Shown: positions 1 to 12,014, counted from the first letter of the stretch. The stretch is 64,000 nucleotides of DNA from Episyrphus balteatus (GCF_945859705.1 NC_079136.1:97959120-98023119); one strand, 5' to 3'. Translations and numbers: made by a program. The notes: generated by a model not told the origin, from the letters alone.

Positions 1-2199
1 GTTATTAAATTCCTGAATAATTTATAAAAAAAAAATGAATTATCAGCACGGGTGTTTGGTAAAATTTCATTCTAAAAAGGCATTTTTAGTAGTTTTTGAA
101 GCAAAAACGGTCCCAACAAAAAAACAGGAGCTATCGATTTTTTTTTTTTATTGACATATTCCAGTTCCAAAAGTAGGTTGATTTATGAAATTGGTCTATA
201 GAAGTTTCCAATCCTTTAGCGGACCAGTTATTATATATTCAGAAATATGGCATCTCAATAGAAAACTTCTAACGTTGTGACAGCGGAGATTGAAAAACCA
301 CTGAAAGGGACCGAAGTTATATAAATTGTAAAACGCCTAGAAAGGCAAAAAATAAGGAAAAATTCGGTTTTCATTAACTAGGAGAACTTTTAATTAATAA
401 TTAAAAAGGACCCTTTCTTTCTTTCCTTTTTTTGTAAGTCCTCAATGAAACTTCATTTTAGAAACAATATTTTTACTGTAAAAAAAAGGTTATAAATGCT
501 TTAGTAATTATGTTCGTCATTTTTTGTTTTTCTTAAATAATTTAAAAAATAATAAATTTTATCAAATCAGAAAAATTCTTGTTAAATTGTATTTTCTTTT
601 TTAAAATATATCATAAAAAGCTATTTAAGTTCTTGTATCTACTGCACGGCAACGTAATTAATATTTATCTATGTATATGAATATGTAGATACCTTATTGC
701 AAGTACAACATTCAGTGGTTGAATGTAAGTTTGCTAATTAGTAATCAAAATGCATAACAACCCACCTCGTTACTTTGAAATAGCTTAAATATTCTTTTAT
801 AAAATATTTTAATGTCCTTATGGCGTCTCGTTATACACATTTCGTTTGATGAAACATGCACATAATAATATATACAATATACACAACAAAATAAACAAAA
901 CAGACAAAACAAATTTCCTACCCTTAATGACATTGGGACAATTTTCATTCATATATTTGTTTAATACATATTATTATTCATTAATTGCGTTTTATTTTGT
1001 CGTCTCGGTTGTGTTTGTGAAACGTATTATACAAAAACAGGAAATTATAACAAAATAAAAACTTATTGAATGGCACTCTAGATAGGATGTGGGAAGTCTT
1101 CTCTATTCTTTTACCATACCAGTTTGGTGAAGGACAACATCATCATCATCATCGTTGTATAATAGAAATGATACCATGCATTAAAAAAAAAAAAATTAAA
1201 TGAAATATCCTTAAGACCTGTTATATGTATCTTTGGTTAAAATCTTCCAGACAAATGGATTCCTAAAGGTTTATGGTTTCTTCCATAGAAAAAGGTATAA
1301 TTGTTCTGAAGTCAAGCATAACTAAGCAGCTTAAAGGATATTTTTCAGGCGTAAAAATTCAAGCATAAAAGTTACTCCACCGCCCGCCCTCTCCCCTTCT
1401 ACCTGTGTTGCTATAACCATTTTTAACATACATATACAACTACCACTAAACCAAACCGACCGACATTACTTAGTCATCAACTTTGTACGACGACGTAAAA
1501 AGGAAAGAGCACATATATATAGAAAAGGCCAACCAAAGGAAAGGACTCTCTAAATCCATTCTAAAATAATAAAGGATATGAATGTATGGACGTGATGTTA
1601 TGGACTCAACACGTACATATGTCCATCGTCGTCGTATCGTACATACAGGTAAAATTTATATATGAGCAACTCTATCGTCGTCGTCCTCGTTTTAGTCGTC
1701 GTCGTCGTCATCCTCATATCTTTTAATTAAATTGGTAAAACTTTGGTATCTTCTGCTGCTACTGCTGCTTTTCATATGTGCAGCGATACGAAACTTTTCC
1801 CCCGTAGTTAAAGGTTGGATCGTGGTTGCGGTCTTATAATATGTGCAAGCACATATTTTTTCTATTAAATTTTTAAGCAACTAAAACCCCAACTTTTTCT
1901 GACATCCTGACTGAAAAATACAAAAAAAAGGGAGTAAAGTCAAACACACATATCCTTTGTTTCCATTTTTACAACACACACGTTCAATCAATAATTTTCA
2001 ATTAAATTAGAAGCAAATTTAGTAGGAGTTGCTCGTGGTTCATGCATGATGAGTTGGTATTATTACATTATCTTCCCTCCAATGTCAATGGAATTTATTT
2101 ATATTTTTTTTTTTGTCAGCAGATAATGGATTTAATATTAAATATTTATGGAATGTAAAAAAAAAAACTGCCAAAAAAATTAAATAAAACTCAACTTAC
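1..2199. other. AT-rich non-coding stretch with trinucleotide microsatellites
   Basis: No exon can be supported here. Short CAT repeats lie near 1139-1155, and a broken run of GTC/CGT-type triplets lies at about 1620-1720. If the secreted-propeptide exon ending at 2200 is real, this stretch is the start of its first intron on the minus strand. Open frames of 60-70 codons in this region are low-complexity and lack matching splice sites. Confidence 0.5.
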
Positions 2200-2326
2200 C
2201 ACTTCGTTTTTGAACTGGTTGCCCCATGTGGCCGTACAAACGGCTCAAATCAATTCCAGCCACATTGAGTGGTAACATCACTAACAGGACCCCGAAGGAC
2301 AAAAAGTACCACATTGCAATTGACAT
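2200..2326 (-). CDS. First coding exon of a secreted propeptide (partial gene)
   Basis: The exon encodes 42 residues plus one base of the next codon. Met1 is the ATG at 2326-2324, in an A-rich context typical of fly starts. Residues 7-20 are hydrophobic (YFLSFGVLLVMLPL) and a signal-peptidase site is plausible after NVAG at about residue 24. The following stretch, IDLSRLYGHMGQPVQ, ends in Lys40-Arg41, a classic prohormone-convertase site. The exon then stops at a consensus donor (GTAAGT on the minus strand, 2199-2194). A signal peptide, a short spacer, KR and an early intron suggest a neuropeptide, hormone or other processed secreted precursor. I do not recognise the family, so no name is given. 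An in-frame Met 23 codons upstream would put a charged leader before the signal peptide and is less likely. The remaining exons are not seen in the window. Confidence 0.6.
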
Positions 2327-2386
2327 TTTTTTTATATTCTTAAACGATGCAAAAAGATATAGACTTTGCGAATGGAAGATACTAAT

Positions 2387-2420
2387 TGTCTTCAAACACA
2401 GTCTGCTCGTTTTTTACTGA
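2387..2420 (-). promoter_or_regulatory. Initiator plus DPE core promoter of the secreted-propeptide exon
   Basis: On the minus strand TCAGTA (2420-2415) resembles the insect initiator TCAGTY, with +1 at 2418. Exactly at +28 to +32 (2391-2387) is AGACA, which fits the downstream promoter element RGWYV. The spacing is that required in Drosophila TATA-less promoters. It would give a 92-nt 5' UTR (2418-2327) to the signal-peptide ATG. No TATA box is evident. Both motifs are short, so the support comes from spacing and from position in front of a plausible first exon. Confidence 0.45.
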
Positions 2421-5400
2421 GTCCTTTTTTTTAACTTTATTTATTTTTGAATTTTTTTCGTAGAATTTAAGATGATATCTCTCTTTTATTTGTAAACTGA
2501 ACTTAGCACAAACTTGAAGAAAAAAATAAGCAAGTATCTTAAACTTAAGTTTACTCAATGAAAAAAAAATTAGAGTCTCTTCTTGATGTTTTTGAAGTTC
2601 ACTTAGTAAGTTTTATTTTTTTGTTTGTAGTTTCTTGGGGGTAGTCTTTCACGTTTTAAACCTTAATTAAGTCATATTTTCTATGACCCTTGACGAATAC
2701 TCTAAAAGAAAACTTTATAAAGTTAGTTTTAAAAGAAATTTGAACACAAACAAAAAGTTTCTTAAAGAAACAGAGCACTTTTGTTTTTTTTTTTTAACGA
2801 ACAGTTCTCACTTTTTCGTATCACGATTACAGAACAAAAAAAAAAAAAACTGCGAAATTACCGAAATTTTTTTTTTTTTTTTATTTCTAGGCTAACATAA
2901 AAAAGATATGTGTGTATCTCTGAAGGAAAGAATAAGGACTATGAAATTATTCTACAAGTAAAATTTAGGATATTCACATATACATATGTGTGTAGGTATA
3001 CATATTTTAAACTCCTCCACATACACACATTTATATGGAATAAAATAAAAAGAAAAAAAAAAACGAGGGAAAAACTGAATTTTTGTAAACTTAGAAAATA
3101 AAATCCTAAAAAAACAAACGACTAAAGTCACTTCACAAAAATAAAAAAACCTCGATTAAAACTTATAACAATCAGAACTTAAATTTAAAAATAAGAAGTG
3201 AGTATATACACTACGGGTGAGTACGAGCAAACACAACTCGTATTGTGGATACTCAGTGTCAACACTTGAGTAAGTTTAAAACTCGACTGAATTATCCTGA
3301 GCTTTTCGCCAACCTAATATACTTAAATTCTCTCCAAGGAGGGATATACACTGACTGTGTGTGATATAGATGAGCCACATTATAACAAAAAAAAAAAAAA
3401 AGCAAAAGCAACACCATCAGTATAGGGGTTTGGGGGTTGCTGATGGTAGGATGAAGTAATGCGTAGCTAAAGCGTCGTTTTCGTTATCGTTGCCGTCATC
3501 ATCTTCCTCCCTTTTTTCTTAGCCTTATAGCATTTTTGCTAGACAAAAACTTATTCTCCGTATGGTATAGACTTTTTGATCAAAAATAATACAAACAAAA
3601 AATTAAAAGTGTGGTTTTATCGAGATATAGTAAACTTTCAACCATTCTCCCCTAATTTTTGTGTATGTTATGGGTGGAATAGAAAAGAAAACAACGAAAA
3701 AGAATTAAGAAAATAACAGTTTTGGTTCATGGGGTATTTAACTGATTTGCTCAGCTTAGCATTGAAATTGAAACGTTACCTCAAAACAGTGTACACCACA
3801 ACGCTTATGTTATTGTAACTCAACCAACCACCCTGGAATTGGAGGCTATAAGAAAATACCCCCACATTACAAACTGAGAGAAATAATTCTAAATTATTGT
3901 TTGCTCTTAAATTTAACAGGGGTGGAGCGCTAACAGGAGTTTGAACATTGGCTTTTGCTTTAAAATGATTATTTGGTCTAAATTATGTAGGGCGTATGAG
4001 TGATATTTTCTGATATTTTTATTTAATTTTGTCAAAAAAATGTCGAGTTTAGTTTTTACTTTACTCGATATCAATGAATTTTTTTATAAAACTTAAATCA
4101 CTTTTGTTTTTTTTTGTTGTTGTTGTTGTTGTCAATTTTTTCAAAAACGGGACATATTTACTACGGAATGGCATAGGTACCTATTTATTTATTTATTTTT
4201 TTTTTTAATATTTATAATAAGCAACATTTTTTTAGAAAAAGATTTTGGACATGTTTCTTTTAAAAATGCTCCTTAATTAATAAATTAATCTACTTAATTG
4301 CCCTATAAATTATTTAAGAAGTCGTTTTTAAGAGAAAGAAACCACTTAGAAGCAATGCTTCTTTTTCCATGATGTTTTTAAAATGTTCATCTTCAATGCT
4401 AAATCATTCCAAATTATAGTAAGATCAAAGTGGTTTTATTGTTTTCATTAGTTTTGCTATTGCTTTTTCCCTCAGTGTAGAACCGTTTTTTAGATTTCTG
4501 ACTACCTCGTAAATGACTCAACCGTATTCAACAGATTTGTTTGTATCGGATTGTTTCAGTAGGCGTAATATTAAAATGTTTTCAAAAAAACAAATTTTTT
4601 GATATTGTATTTCAAATACATTTTTGAGTTCTGTTCAGTAAATTTTCTTGAAAATCTGTATTAATGTGTTGATAAAAAAATTTTTTGGAATACATATTCG
4701 AAAATTGTAATGTACGTTAAAAAAAATTGAAAAAAAGTTTGATTATAAAATTTAGAATAATTTTGTAATGGTTTTAAGAATGAAGAATAGTATCAAACTA
4801 CAAGTATATCATGGGTGAAAAATGTTTAATTTTTCTACTGAACCGACGCAATATTCTGAATATTCTGCTCTATATTGCGGATTTCATCATGTCTGAAAAC
4901 TCGTTTTTTCACCTGATATAAGAAATTGAGAAAAACCTTGTTTTTTTCATGATCATGAAGGTATTTCTTTGTACTTAAATAATTTACAATTCGTTAAAAA
5001 AAAAAACATTGAATTTTGAGAAATTAGTTTTTTTTTAATTTACTCGTAATTATTAAAAGATGATGTGTAGGATTTTGTTTCTGATTAACTCATAATTTTA
5101 GTTGTTATAATTGTTTTCATTTGACACGTAAGCATTAAAGAATTAAGAAGAATATCCACTACATCTTACTTACAACAGTAGGATAACTGTGGTGTATACG
5201 TAACATTTTTTCCTATTAAAAAACTTAGTTACAACAAAAGTCTGCAAAGGCTCAGGGCTGGTTTTCCTAATATAAAGAAGAATAAACAGAATATTATAAA
5301 ATATTTTACTGAACATAAGTAGTAATCTAACCGTTTTCTTGAGACAAAGAAGAAAAAAATTGCACTGCTGGGTCGCACGTACTTGCTCGTGTAGTTCAGA

Positions 5401-6470
5401 GTAAATATACATTAGGGTGTCCGTTATTTCCCAAAGTGATGTTTTCGGGGGTTCAAAGTAAATATACATATATATTAGTTCGAAATGTAAGATTTTAATA
5501 AGTAAATAAATATAATCACAAAAACGAGAGTTTTTATTAAAAACTTGAACCAATACCAATACCAATAATCGGAAAAAACTTTAAATTGAACTGAAAAACA
5601 TTTTTAAATCAAATTAGTTTGAAAAAAAAAAAACAAAAATTTAAATGAGAAAAAAAGGGCAGCCAACTCTTGGGTCAAAATCGAGTGCTTTTCCATCAGG
5701 CTATCTCACTGTTGAAAATTAGTGTGATAAACTGTTATTAAAGTTGAAGCCTGACAAAACTTAACTTTTTTACGTTGTTTCAACTTAAATGTAAAGATGT
5801 TTAATGTAAATTTTTCCAACATTAATTAAACATTGGTCATATTACATTTTACGTTCGGTTTTTTTCCTCAGTTTACGTAGAGTAGGACACAGGTCCATAA
5901 AGAATTTGTGGAATTTTGTCCCAATGAAATGACCCACAAGTTAATTAAGTATTAATGTCAATTGTGTCTTGGAGATCATTAGCATATAAAAAGATACTTT
6001 GATTTTAAAGAATTTTACAAAGGGTCATTAGAACAATTAAAGAACATGTGCTATTCAAGGTAACTAAGTTTGTGGTGATAGGAAATGTTAATTAATTTTT
6101 TTTTAACAAATAACCAATATTTATTTATTGTTTTCGCCCAGTAAAATAACATACTCAATAAACTCCTTAATTGATTTAGGTCTTTTCTTTCGTGTTAAGT
6201 GGATTTTTTTTTTTTTTCAGACAGAAAATCGGCTCTAAAGTCTCTTGCTTCTAAAAATTATATATATACAGAATCCATTGCGGTCCAAATCGTGCAAACA
6301 TCTCTGAGGGAGATGTCTGAACTCGTGATAGACTTAAAAAAAAAAAAAACTTTTTCTCTGCTCTGACAGAATGGTTTTAAAAAAACGAACAATAGGTATA
6401 GATGGACTCAGAGTAATACATCTCTGACAACGAATTAAAAATATGGAAGCTTGAAACGCTCAAGGTGCTT
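2421..6470. other. Non-coding AT-rich stretch with MITE remnants
   Basis: No gene is visible. The stretch upstream of the secreted-propeptide promoter contains poly-A/T runs and a (TTG)n run near 4112-4132. Ends of a short inverted-repeat element reading CCCTCAGTG lie near 4470-4480 and, more degraded, CCTCAGT near 5868-5874. These match the termini of the element at 56534-57459. A 131-codon minus-strand frame at 5170-5565 looks like chance. Confidence 0.4.
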
Positions 6471-6477
6471 GTTGAAT

Positions 6478-6612
6478 TTTAACCTGCTGCATATAAGCTT
6501 CACAGATTTCTGTACAAGCTGCATGGACAAACAGGAAGAAGATATAGTTCAGCATCTTCTTTGCCCTTGACCTACAATTTGCTATTCTAGTTTTTACATA
6601 CCTATTGTTATT
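6478..6612 (+). pseudogene. Decayed LINE ORF2 C-terminal zinc-binding fragment
   Basis: Read forward from about 6502, the frame gives CTSCMDKQEEDIVQHLLCP before a stop. This follows the pattern C-x2-C-x(11-12)-H-x(2-3)-C found after the RNase H or RT domain of I/LOA/Jockey/R1-type retrotransposons. The intact element in this window has CCRSCLDQQEKETVFHFLC at the same place. After a frame change the following bases read ALDLQFAILVFTYLL, which fits the usual 'PAL...R..LG..YL' continuation. Upstream sequence is too worn to read. It is a fossil fragment of a different LINE copy, with no function implied. Confidence 0.5.
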
Positions 6613-7564
6613 TTAAACACATTGCTATTTATTTTTGAACAATAGAAATAAAATGTTTGGTTTGTGTTACCAGTTTTCTTTTGAAATTGTCTTATATCCG
6701 TCATCGACTGTAGCTATTTCAATTACCTGTGCTATTGATTTTGAAAATTGAACCATTTAAATGCTTAACAATACAATACTACCAAGTGAATTTCAATCTT
6801 TTTTTTGTTAGATATGTAACTACATACATTATATTTATATCTAATGAGCAATTAAATATACAAATAAATAAATGTGTTTATATTAGAGGGGGGAGAATTT
6901 CCAAATTAATCAGTTTCGCCCCTGCAATAGGCTATATAGTACTTCTCGTTTACCCTCAAATCACTGTTTGACAAAAAGCTTCGTACATTTCTTTACATTC
7001 ACCTCATGTTCGCCTCATGGTACTATTTCATTAATCATTTACTTTGTTCCCGACTGCGTGAACCCTAATAATGGGGCTTAGTCACAACGTCAAAGAACTA
7101 TTATTCAAAAATAATTTAGGCGAACTCATGTCAGGACAATTATTCTATAGACTATTATTCATTCAACCTCCACAAGTCAGAATATAAGTAAAGCTTACAC
7201 GCACAAAAAAAATTTATTAACTTAAGAGAAAATTCTGGAGAGACAATTAACCTTTAGTTTTTGCAAGTCTTGAGCTTTACTCTTTGACCTTTTATACTTA
7301 TACACACAAAACATTTTTATAAGACAAATATAAATACATTATAATCTCTAACACTTTGAGGATACATTATCATGAATTGAAATTTGAGAATAATTTTTTG
7401 TATGTGTAAGTATGAAGAAGTAGTTCTTAACCCTTAAATCACAATTTTTTATCCTACAATCGGAGTAGACATCAAAATATTTACGTGGCAAAGAAGGATT
7501 AAGAATTTTTTTATTCAAAGGTAAAAAACAGTATGATCACAATAAACCCTGAGGATGATTTATT

Positions 7565-7771
7565 GATCAGTGCGTTGAATATCGATCACCACTTTATCTG
7601 CTGTTCATCAATTTAGAGACGGCTTTTGACAACTTGAAGAGAGTTTACTTGGCTTGCCTTTGGGAGGAGAATAAGCCCATAGCTATTGTAAAAGGAAAAT
7701 TTGATGAGTCCGAATACCACAACTCTCATGGAGTTACGCAGGACTGCATATTGTCACCAACAATGTTTTAA
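7565..7771 (+). pseudogene. Decayed LINE reverse-transcriptase fragment
   Basis: The forward frame from 7565 to the stop at 7769-7771 has reverse-transcriptase landmarks in order. First is YRSPLYLLFINLETAFDNL, equivalent to the 'LxFxDFEKAFD' catalytic motif A with the second Asp kept and the first replaced by Asn. About 38 codons later comes HGVTQDCILSP, equivalent to the 'GVRQGCILSP' motif, with Asp in place of Gly. The spelling resembles RTE/CR1-type non-LTR elements and not the LOA-like element at 33-38 kb. The YADD box and flanking domains are missing. Confidence 0.6.
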
Positions 7772-8215
7772 TTGCTGACAAAAAGCTTTACTACTGGAAG
7801 CCTTTAAAGGAAATGAAAAATTTCATGGACTCTGACTTCCAATCTAAAAGATCTATACAGCATCAATAGTTACTAGTTTTTACTTGCGATATAGGTACTA
7901 TATATGTATATCAAGTTATGCATTCTTCCTTATCGTGACCTTTCTTTATTAAAAATCAAACAAGAATAAAAAGAAATCCATCATCATCATCATATAATAA
8001 AACGGCGAACGCGAATTTTGTGGTACAAACTACGCGGCCCACAAAAACCGAAGGGGCATAAATTATATACCGACCGATAGCAAATGTTCCCTAGATGTGC
8101 AGAATGCATAATTTTTAAAGTTTTTATTAACCGAAATGGGTAAATTGATTAAAATAAAATTCGATATTTTAGTAAAAAAAAAAAAACAACAAAGCAAAAC
8201 AAAAACACCCTTCAA
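7772..8215. other. Non-coding spacer
   Basis: Sequence between the RT fossil and the GC-rich foldback. It contains a short CAT microsatellite at about 7980-7994 and A-rich runs near 8173-8190. No gene or repeat boundary is visible. Confidence 0.4.
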
Positions 8216-8218
8216 GCA

Positions 8219-8406
8219 AACAGGTCCGACTTCGGTCCGAATCCGCTCCGCCTGAGGAGGAGCTGAGTCCGACTTCGGATCAGAAACTGGTCCGAAGGCG
8301 GCTCAAATTAGTATGGAAATTATAATCACCGCGAAGTCGATTGCATATGTATTAGTGTGGTGAAAATCTCCATTCCGAGAAAACGGAGCCGAAGGCGGAC
8401 CTGAGT
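8219..8406. mobile_element. Small GC-rich foldback element (TCCGACTTCGG repeats)
   Basis: The ends are inverted: CAGGTCCGACTTCGG near 8220 matches the complement of CCGAAGGCGGACCTG near 8390-8405. Further copies of TCCGACTTCGG or CCGAAGGCGG lie at about 8266 and 8292. This roughly 190-bp patch is clearly GC-richer than its surroundings. Terminal duplications were not identified, so the exact limits are uncertain. Confidence 0.45.
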
Positions 8407-8859
8407 CGGAGCAGCGAAAACCTACCAAAAGAGGAATAAAAAAGGGATGACGTTTCGCATTTGCGACCAAAAAAAGAACTAGATTTTTGTTTTTTTCACT
8501 GAAACTGTTTTTTTTTATTTAATTTTGGCAAACGAAATTTTCACAATATATACAATATAAAATAGAATACATTTTTTTTATTTTATTTTATTTGTTGTTG
8601 CTGCTGTTGTTGGTGTTTCTTTAGATGCCCAATCGCATGTTTCACCTTCTGCCTTTTTCTTCATCATTAGAGATTACATCTACAACATAAACAGAAACAC
8701 ATCACTTTAATCCAAACACTTTGAGCGATATATACAACATACCTTTTTTTGTTTCCATATTGTTAATAGTTTGATATAATTGTTTATAATTATACTCATA
8801 TTTTATTAACAACGACACGAGACACGACGCGACTAAACACTTCAACAAAAAATAACAAA

Positions 8860-8968
8860 ATGACGCTTTTGCTCTTGTTGGCTATGTCTGTCTACTTTTT
8901 TTTCCTTTTCTCAGTTTTCACCACGATTCTCTTAGACTTTGTGTTCATACACAAAAAGTTGCAAGTGT
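8860..8968 (+). CDS. Possible small 5' exon, low support
   Basis: An ATG in good context (AACAAAATGACG) opens a frame with a long hydrophobic N-terminus (MTLLLLLAMSVYFFFLFSVF). A perfect donor GTAAGT follows at 8969-8974, after codon 36 plus one base. It could be a signal-anchor exon of an unknown gene, or simply a T-rich stretch that happens to lack stops. No downstream exon was found and no family is recognised. Confidence 0.15.
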
Positions 8969-9143
8969 GTAAGTGCAACCCCGCTTTTCTCGGTCGGAGG
9001 TCGGACTGTCTTTTCTGGACTCCGTTTTCTTGCTTGAAGGGCAACTGGAAATATCTGTTAGAAAACTTCCAATGGACTGGAATGAAATGTCATTCATGAC
9101 TGAATGAATGAATGAAAGCATTCAGCGAAAATCAAAAACATTA

Positions 9144-10794
9144 AGGTGGGTTCACATTGGTGCGTTGTTTTAAGGTCGCATGTAAACTATGGTTAACTTT
9201 CATTGTTTTAGTTATCTAAGTTTAGAAGTAAGATGTTTGTTTTATTACCATGATTTTTTTTGTTAAAATCAAATTCTATTAAAATCGAGTCTATCGAGTC
9301 CAATCTTTTGTATACACTTTTGATACCAATGAAATCTATTTTCGTCCTTTTCTCTCTTGAAAGAACATAAGAATTTGTCAGCAAATACATGAAGCCTCAA
9401 GAGGCGCGACTCTTTTTAAACATAATGAGTGCAAAAGAGAAAAAAGATGAAAGAAAAAATTATCCGACCGGAGAGTCGTGGGTCGTGAGTCCGAGACTCT
9501 TTGTTGACGTTTCTTTTTCCACTTTTTCTTTTTTCAACATTCCCTCACATTTCTTTTTGCTTCTTCTTGCAATACAACAACAACAAATTTTAATTCAAAA
9601 GATAAATATCAAATTTGGGTCCTTGACTCAAGGGACATCGTGAAAAGTACGGGCCTCACTGGGGCTGCGACTAAATTTTTCATATAGTTTTTGGGTCGCT
9701 GTAACCGAATCCAAAGTCCTTTTTGGCGCATCACGTCAGGTTTTTGAGATAACCTCATAAAATGTCATAAAAACAAAAAAATTTTTTTCTCTGATCTGGA
9801 TGTGCGAATATGTTAATCATATAGTTTTTGGATCGCTGAATCCAGATTCGAAGTCAATTTTGCCCTATCACGTCAGGTTTCTGAGATATCCTCAAAAAAT
9901 ATCAAAACCAAAATAACAAAAGTTTTTATGTGGGGTTGCGACTAAATTTTTCATATAGTTTTTGGGTCGCTGAAACCGAATCTGAAGTCTATTTTGGCGT
10001 ATCACGTCAGGTTTTTGAAATATCCTCAAAAAGTGTCTAAACTCTAAAAAAAAGTTCTTATCTCACATTTTTTGAGGATATGTCAAAAACCTGACGTGAT
10101 ACGGCAAAATAGAGTTCAAATTCGGTTTTAGCAAGCCAAAAACTATATGAAAAACTTAGACGCAACCCCAGATAAGAAATTTTGTTTTTTTGGTTTTGAC
10201 ATTTTTTTGAGGATATCTCAGAAACCTGACGTGATAGGGCAAAATTGACTTCGAATCTGGGATTCAGCGATCCAAAAACTATATGATTAACATATTCGCA
10301 CATCCAGATCAGAGAAAAAAATTGTTTGTTTTCGTGACATTTTTTGAAGTTATAGCCTTAACTACATTGGCTCAAAAAGTGAAAAAGTACAAAAGTGAAC
10401 ATTTTCAAACTCATTTTTGTAAAGTTTTTCGGAATATTAAAACAAATGATGCTGAAAGCTTATTTTTTGGTTTCAAACAAAATTTTTGTAGTTTTTTCCA
10501 AAAACAAATAGCGCTAGAAAGAAAAAAAAATTAATTTTGTAAATTTCCCACTTTTTCACTTTCTAGGTCATTGTAGGTATGGCTTAAACATAAAAAAAAC
10601 GTTATCGTGCCACGCAGTTGGTGTGGTAAAGCCTTAAGAATTGATTTGTTTGATTAAAAAATGTCGATTCTCACTTTCAAAGGGATGTTTTGCTTAAAAT
10701 TTCATTGCCACATAGTACCACGGATTACCTTTTTACTACTGTATACTGCGAAAATCAACACCTCAACGCACCTTTAATAAATGTGAACCTATCT
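9144..10794. mobile_element. Non-autonomous DNA transposon with TTA duplication and internal foldback
   Basis: The element begins AGGTGGGTTCACATT and ends with the near complement AATGTGAACCTATCT. It is flanked on both sides by TTA (9141-9143 and 10795-10797), the 3-bp duplication typical of PIF/Harbinger. Inside, roughly 120-140-bp units lie in direct orientation (about 9655, 9800 and 9940). Matching inverted units at about 10060-10175 and 10198-10316 form an imperfect hairpin of several hundred bases. No transposase frame is present. Confidence 0.6.
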
Positions 10795-11012
10795 TTAATC
10801 TCTTATTAATAGCTGAACGCATTCATTAAAATTTTCACAAATATCATTCCAACTTGAAGTGCTATAAATAACGCCCTCTCCCTTCCGGAAATTTAAACTT
10901 CTACAAGCTAAGCTAAGACGAGAACCTACAAAGACATACAATGATGTGAATGACAAATTTGAGTGAAGTTGGTGGAGGTTGAATGATTGAATGATGGAAT
11001 TTGAATGAATGG
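10795..11012. other. Non-coding spacer
   Basis: Short sequence between two transposons. It has repeated GAATGA/TGAATG words near 10970-11010 and no coding signal. Confidence 0.4.
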
Positions 11013-11020
11013 AACATGAA

Positions 11021-11471
11021 CAGCGTTACCACTTGCAGAAAAAAAGTCGAAGTAGATTTGAAGAAAAAATGGAAGTAGATTGAGAAAAATCGAAGTAGAT
11101 TTCAAAATATAATTTTTTAATAAAAATCCATCTTAAAAAAAAAATATTTTCTTAAACTTATTTAAGTTAAATAATTTAATTAGTAAAAACAACTAAATCC
11201 AAAAAATTGAATTCCTTCAAACTCTATATTTTCGGTATAAATATTATTTCAATACATTATTTTATAACAATTTTTAGTCAAATATTTGGTTTTCTGCAAA
11301 AAGAAGTAGAATTGGCTTATATTTTGATAATTTGAAGTAGATTGTAACAGAGATTTTAAAATGAAGTAGAATTCGTTATTTTCGTGATGGTGCGAAGTAG
11401 GAAGTAGATTTATTTTTTTTTTTGAAAAAAAGAAGTAGATCAACTTCAATTGAAGTAAAGTGGTAACACTG
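11021..11471. mobile_element. hAT-type MITE with perfect 8-bp duplication
   Basis: The left end is CAGCGTTACCACTT and the right end is the complement of CAGTGTTACCACTTT. The element is flanked by AACATGAA on both sides (11013-11020 and 11472-11479), an exact 8-bp target duplication as made by hAT transposases. The 451-bp body contains about nine copies of GAAGTAGAT/A, all in the same orientation. No transposase frame is present. Confidence 0.75.
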
Positions 11472-11479
11472 AACATGAA

Positions 11480-11860
11480 ACAGGTTGAATTGAATCGCAA
11501 AATGCAAGGTGCAAACACAATGCATTAAGGAGACTACACTTTGCATTTTCTTTTTCGATACTATTTTTTACGTAGTTGAACGCAGTTAAAACGTAGTTCA
11601 ACAATATCTAAATCAGGTTTAAAAAATATCAAAAAGTAGGTATATTATATATACCTGTGTATTTTGTCTTCAAAAAGTCGCAAGAAAACAACAACAAATA
11701 CTATACAAAATAATGAAACTATTTTGGTATAATTGTGTTTAAAATTGTTGCAAATAAAAAAAATAAAGAAATTGGCACTCGAATTTCGAGGGCGGGGTCG
11801 GCTAGTTAATATAAAAGCTTTAAGATAAGTATAAATTTTATTTATTATAGCAATTTTTAG
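11480..11860. other. Non-coding spacer
   Basis: AT-rich sequence between the hAT-type MITE and the Penelope-like tail. A GC-rich patch lies near 11780-11805. No coding frame or repeat boundary is seen. Confidence 0.35.
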
Positions 11861-11869
11861 AAATATAAT

Positions 11870-11920
11870 TCTTAGATCCTGAAGAAGATTGTAACCACAA
11901 TCGAAACGTCGATCGAGAAC
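11870..11920 (+). repeat. Penelope-like terminal sequence with hammerhead-like core
   Basis: CTGAAGA (11879-11885) is followed by a 6-bp stem GATTGT / ACAATC (11887-11892 and 11897-11902) closed by AACC, then GAAACGTCG. CTGANGA, a stem and GAAA are the catalytic-core boxes of hammerhead ribozymes. Such cores, spelled like this, occur in the terminal repeats of Penelope-like retroelements. Stems I and III could not be confirmed, and no Penelope RT frame was seen nearby. Confidence 0.35.
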
Positions 11921-12014
11921 TAGGTAAAAAATATATATTCAAATCAGACCTGTAGCCGACGAAAAAGAACAAAATATATCAAGTTATGCATTCGTACAAA
12001 AAAAAAAGTTGAGA

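Noticed and set aside
1620..1890. Asp/Ser-repeat frame considered as a second exon of the secreted-peptide gene
   Set aside because: The repeats are a triplet microsatellite and no acceptor in the needed phase is evident.
5170..5565. 131-codon minus-strand frame
   Set aside because: Composition is Leu/Ile/Tyr/Phe-rich as expected of AT-rich noise; no domain, signal or splice context.
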